Below are positions 62,724-64,000 of a stretch of DNA of 64,000 nucleotides, one piece after another. The position numbers and the translations under genes were made by a program. Source of the stretch: CALKZN01 sp050633785 (GTDB taxonomy: Bacteria; Pseudomonadota; Gammaproteobacteria; Arenicellales; Arenicellaceae); contig JBOEHE010000021.1 of the NCBI GenBank assembly GCA_050633785.1, positions 62,001 through 126,000 on the forward strand, read 5' to 3'. Below the pieces are notes generated by a model. It did no database searches, was not told the DNA's origin, and saw nothing but the letters and a program-made list of their open reading frames with translations. Position 1 is the first letter of the stretch. Each line of letters starts with the position of its first letter.

Positions 62724-62738
62724 ATTGGTAATACCAAT
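62724..62738. promoter_or_regulatory. LldR/PdhR-type operator upstream of lutA
   Basis: ATTGGTAATACCAAT, a perfect 15-bp palindrome identical in its core to the first site at 41746-41756. It matches the PdhR/LldR consensus exactly and lies between lutA and the upstream yciO gene. Only one copy is present here. Confidence 0.87.
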
Positions 62739-62800
62739 ATTGTAGATCAACCACTAAAAAAGTAAAGCAATGTTTTAGTCAATATTAACATCGACCAGTC

Positions 62801-63418
62801 TCAAGTGAATAAAACTTCCCCTCTACCTTGACGCACAACTTCAGGTGCATCGTGTTGCCAGTCAATCACGGTGGACGGTTCATAACCGCAATGCCCGCCA
62901 TCAATCACCAAATCGACCTGGTGTTGCAAGCGTTCATAAATAGTATCTGGATCGCCCAACGGCAAATCTTTGCCTGGAAGGATTAAAGTAGAACTGAGAA
63001 TCGGTTCATCCAGAATATCAAGCAAACCTTGAACTATCTTGTTATCAGGGATACGTAAACCAATTGTGCGCCTTCTCTGATGCATTATTCTGCGCGGCAC
63101 TTTGCGCTTCGCAGGTAGAATAAAAGTATACGGCCCTGGCGTGTTAGCTTTGATAATACGATATTGTTGATTATCTATTTTTGCATACTCACTGATATGC
63201 GATAGGTCACGCGCAACCAAGGTAAAATTATGTGTTTTTTCTACCTTACGAATATCCCGAATACGATCGATTGCCGTTTTGTCTCCAAGATGACAGCCCA
63301 AGGCATAACAGGAGTCCGTCGGATAGGCAATCAAGCCTCCCTTATTAACAATATCGACAGCTTGTTGTAATAAACGTTTCTGCGGGTTCTGCGGATGTAT
63401 ATGAAAAAATTGAGCCAT
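62801..63418 (-). CDS. yciO: YciO family (Sua5/YrdC-like) protein
   Basis: 205 residues with the YrdC-fold landmarks: VNKGGLIAYPTDSCYALGCH, the KxR-like RDIRK and NTPGPYTFILPAKRKVPRR, then RTIGLRIPDN. It is the short YciO type (about 206) without the Sua5 C-terminal domain. A role in threonylcarbamoyl-AMP chemistry is possible but the YciO function is not settled. Not part of the lut operon judging from the operator placement. Confidence 0.9.
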   Translation of the reverse strand: MAQFFHIHPQNPQKRLLQQAVDIVNKGGLIAYPTDSCYALGCHLGDKTAIDRIRDIRKVEKTHNFTLVARDLSHISEYAKIDNQQYRIIKANTPGPYTFILPAKRKVPRRIMHQRRRTIGLRIPDNKIVQGLLDILDEPILSSTLILPGKDLPLGDPDTIYERLQHQVDLVIDGGHCGYEPSTVIDWQHDAPEVVRQGRGEVLFT

Positions 63419-63469
63419 CTTGAGGAACCATAAATAGGACGTTCAAAAAAGAAGTAAGCCTCAGCTATA

Positions 63470-63979
63470 TTATAACTTAGTAATAACCTGCTGCTGACCA
63501 ATCTCACTGCCTTGCAGTGCTTCTAATGCTGCTTTAGCTGCCCCTACCCCAGGAATCACCACACTAGGGTTAAGTTCCAATAAGGGTACTAAAACAAATT
63601 TCCTTTGCGTCATGCGCGGGTGAGGAACAATCAACTTTTCATGATTAACAACATAATTACCATACATCAAAATGTCGCAATCGATAACCCGTGGGGCATT
63701 TTGATTATCTGGATCTTTTACTCGGCCTTGTTTTTTTTCAATTTTGCGTAAAAATTGATATAAACTACCAATACTCATTGATGTGTCAAAGCGGATAACA
63801 GCATTAATAAAATCATCCTGCTCAGAGTAACCAACCGGTGAGGTCCGATAATAAGATGATGACATCACCATAGAAAATTCATCATCATTTGCAATTGTTC
63901 TAATCGCACTGTCAATCTGGGTTTCTGGATCATTTAGGTTTGAACCCAAACCAATATATGCGAGAGTCATATTATTCAT
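63470..63979 (-). CDS. folK: 6-hydroxymethyl-dihydropterin pyrophosphokinase (FolK)
   Basis: 169 residues. The HPPK signature is complete: AYIGLGSNLNDPETQ, SSYYRTSPVGYSEQDDFINAV, and PRVIDCDILMYGN with the magnesium-binding Asp pair, then VPHPRMTQRKFVLVPLLEL. It transfers pyrophosphate from ATP to the pterin in folate synthesis. The first ATG (63979) and one three codons on (63970) are both possible. Upstream neighbours lie outside the window. Confidence 0.95.
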   Translation of the reverse strand: MNNMTLAYIGLGSNLNDPETQIDSAIRTIANDDEFSMVMSSSYYRTSPVGYSEQDDFINAVIRFDTSMSIGSLYQFLRKIEKKQGRVKDPDNQNAPRVIDCDILMYGNYVVNHEKLIVPHPRMTQRKFVLVPLLELNPSVVIPGVGAAKAALEALQGSEIGQQQVITKL

Positions 63980-64000
63980 AATACTTTCAAAACCTTTCTT

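Noticed and set aside
1..64000. CRISPR array, insertion sequence, prophage or tRNA-associated island
   Set aside because: No regularly spaced repeats, transposase or integrase frames, or recognisable tRNA were seen; the only tandem repeat is inside a surface-protein gene.

Overview
The window looks like ordinary chromosome of a free-living, probably aquatic gammaproteobacterium. Supporting this are an E. coli-type CreC sensor, YpeA and YciO homologues, a respiratory D-lactate dehydrogenase of the E. coli Dld type, a cyoABCD quinol oxidase, a TRAP transporter, LutABC and a gram-negative (class GN) sortase. Genus cannot be decided from the sequence alone. I saw no rRNA, tRNA, insertion sequence, prophage or CRISPR array.

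Layout. 1-5.8 kb: the 3' part of creC, then pirin and a CDGSH/glutamate-synthase-like flavoprotein divergent from a LysR regulator, then a ypeA acetyltransferase with a SAP-domain partner. 5.98-8.9 kb: a VIT/VWA surface protein with a C-terminal IPQTATP sorting signal, followed by its dedicated sortase. 9.1-12.6 kb: a large secreted CSLREA/PKD/PPC protein with a near-identical internal 306-bp tandem repeat. 12.9-17.8 kb: a Sel1 protein, a rubrerythrin / Fe-S / DUF3501 operon, and a Lon-domain protein. 17.9-26.9 kb: transporters, a MarR-controlled membrane protein with clear operators, a mechanosensitive channel, LysE, and an ECF sigma factor overlapping a membrane-anchored VWA protein. 27.2-31.8 kb: cyoABCD plus a SCO protein. 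32.1-35.3 kb: an MFS carrier and a secreted protein of unknown role.

35.5-42.7 kb is a 2-hydroxy-acid catabolic operon: TRAP transporter (dctPQM), D-lactate dehydrogenase and a mandelate-racemase-type enzyme, divergent from a FadR/LldR-type regulator. The same operator (ATTGGTNNNACCAAT type) occurs twice in the regulator/dctP intergenic region and again upstream of lutABC at 59.8-62.7 kb. One regulator therefore probably couples uptake, racemisation and oxidation of lactate-like acids of both chiralities.

42.7-56 kb is a mosaic of small detoxification and regulatory units: VOC, methyltransferase, GST, AhpD-like, GFA, 2OG oxygenase, and several LysR/MarR/TetR regulators. Within it, a KAS III-like ketosynthase sits 11 bp upstream of a seven-helix membrane protein ending in a Fis-like HTH. 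That pair is the best candidate here for an undescribed signal-synthase/receptor system. 56.1-59.5 kb encodes a gingipain-like C25 protease with an N-terminal P domain. The window ends with lutABC, yciO and folK.
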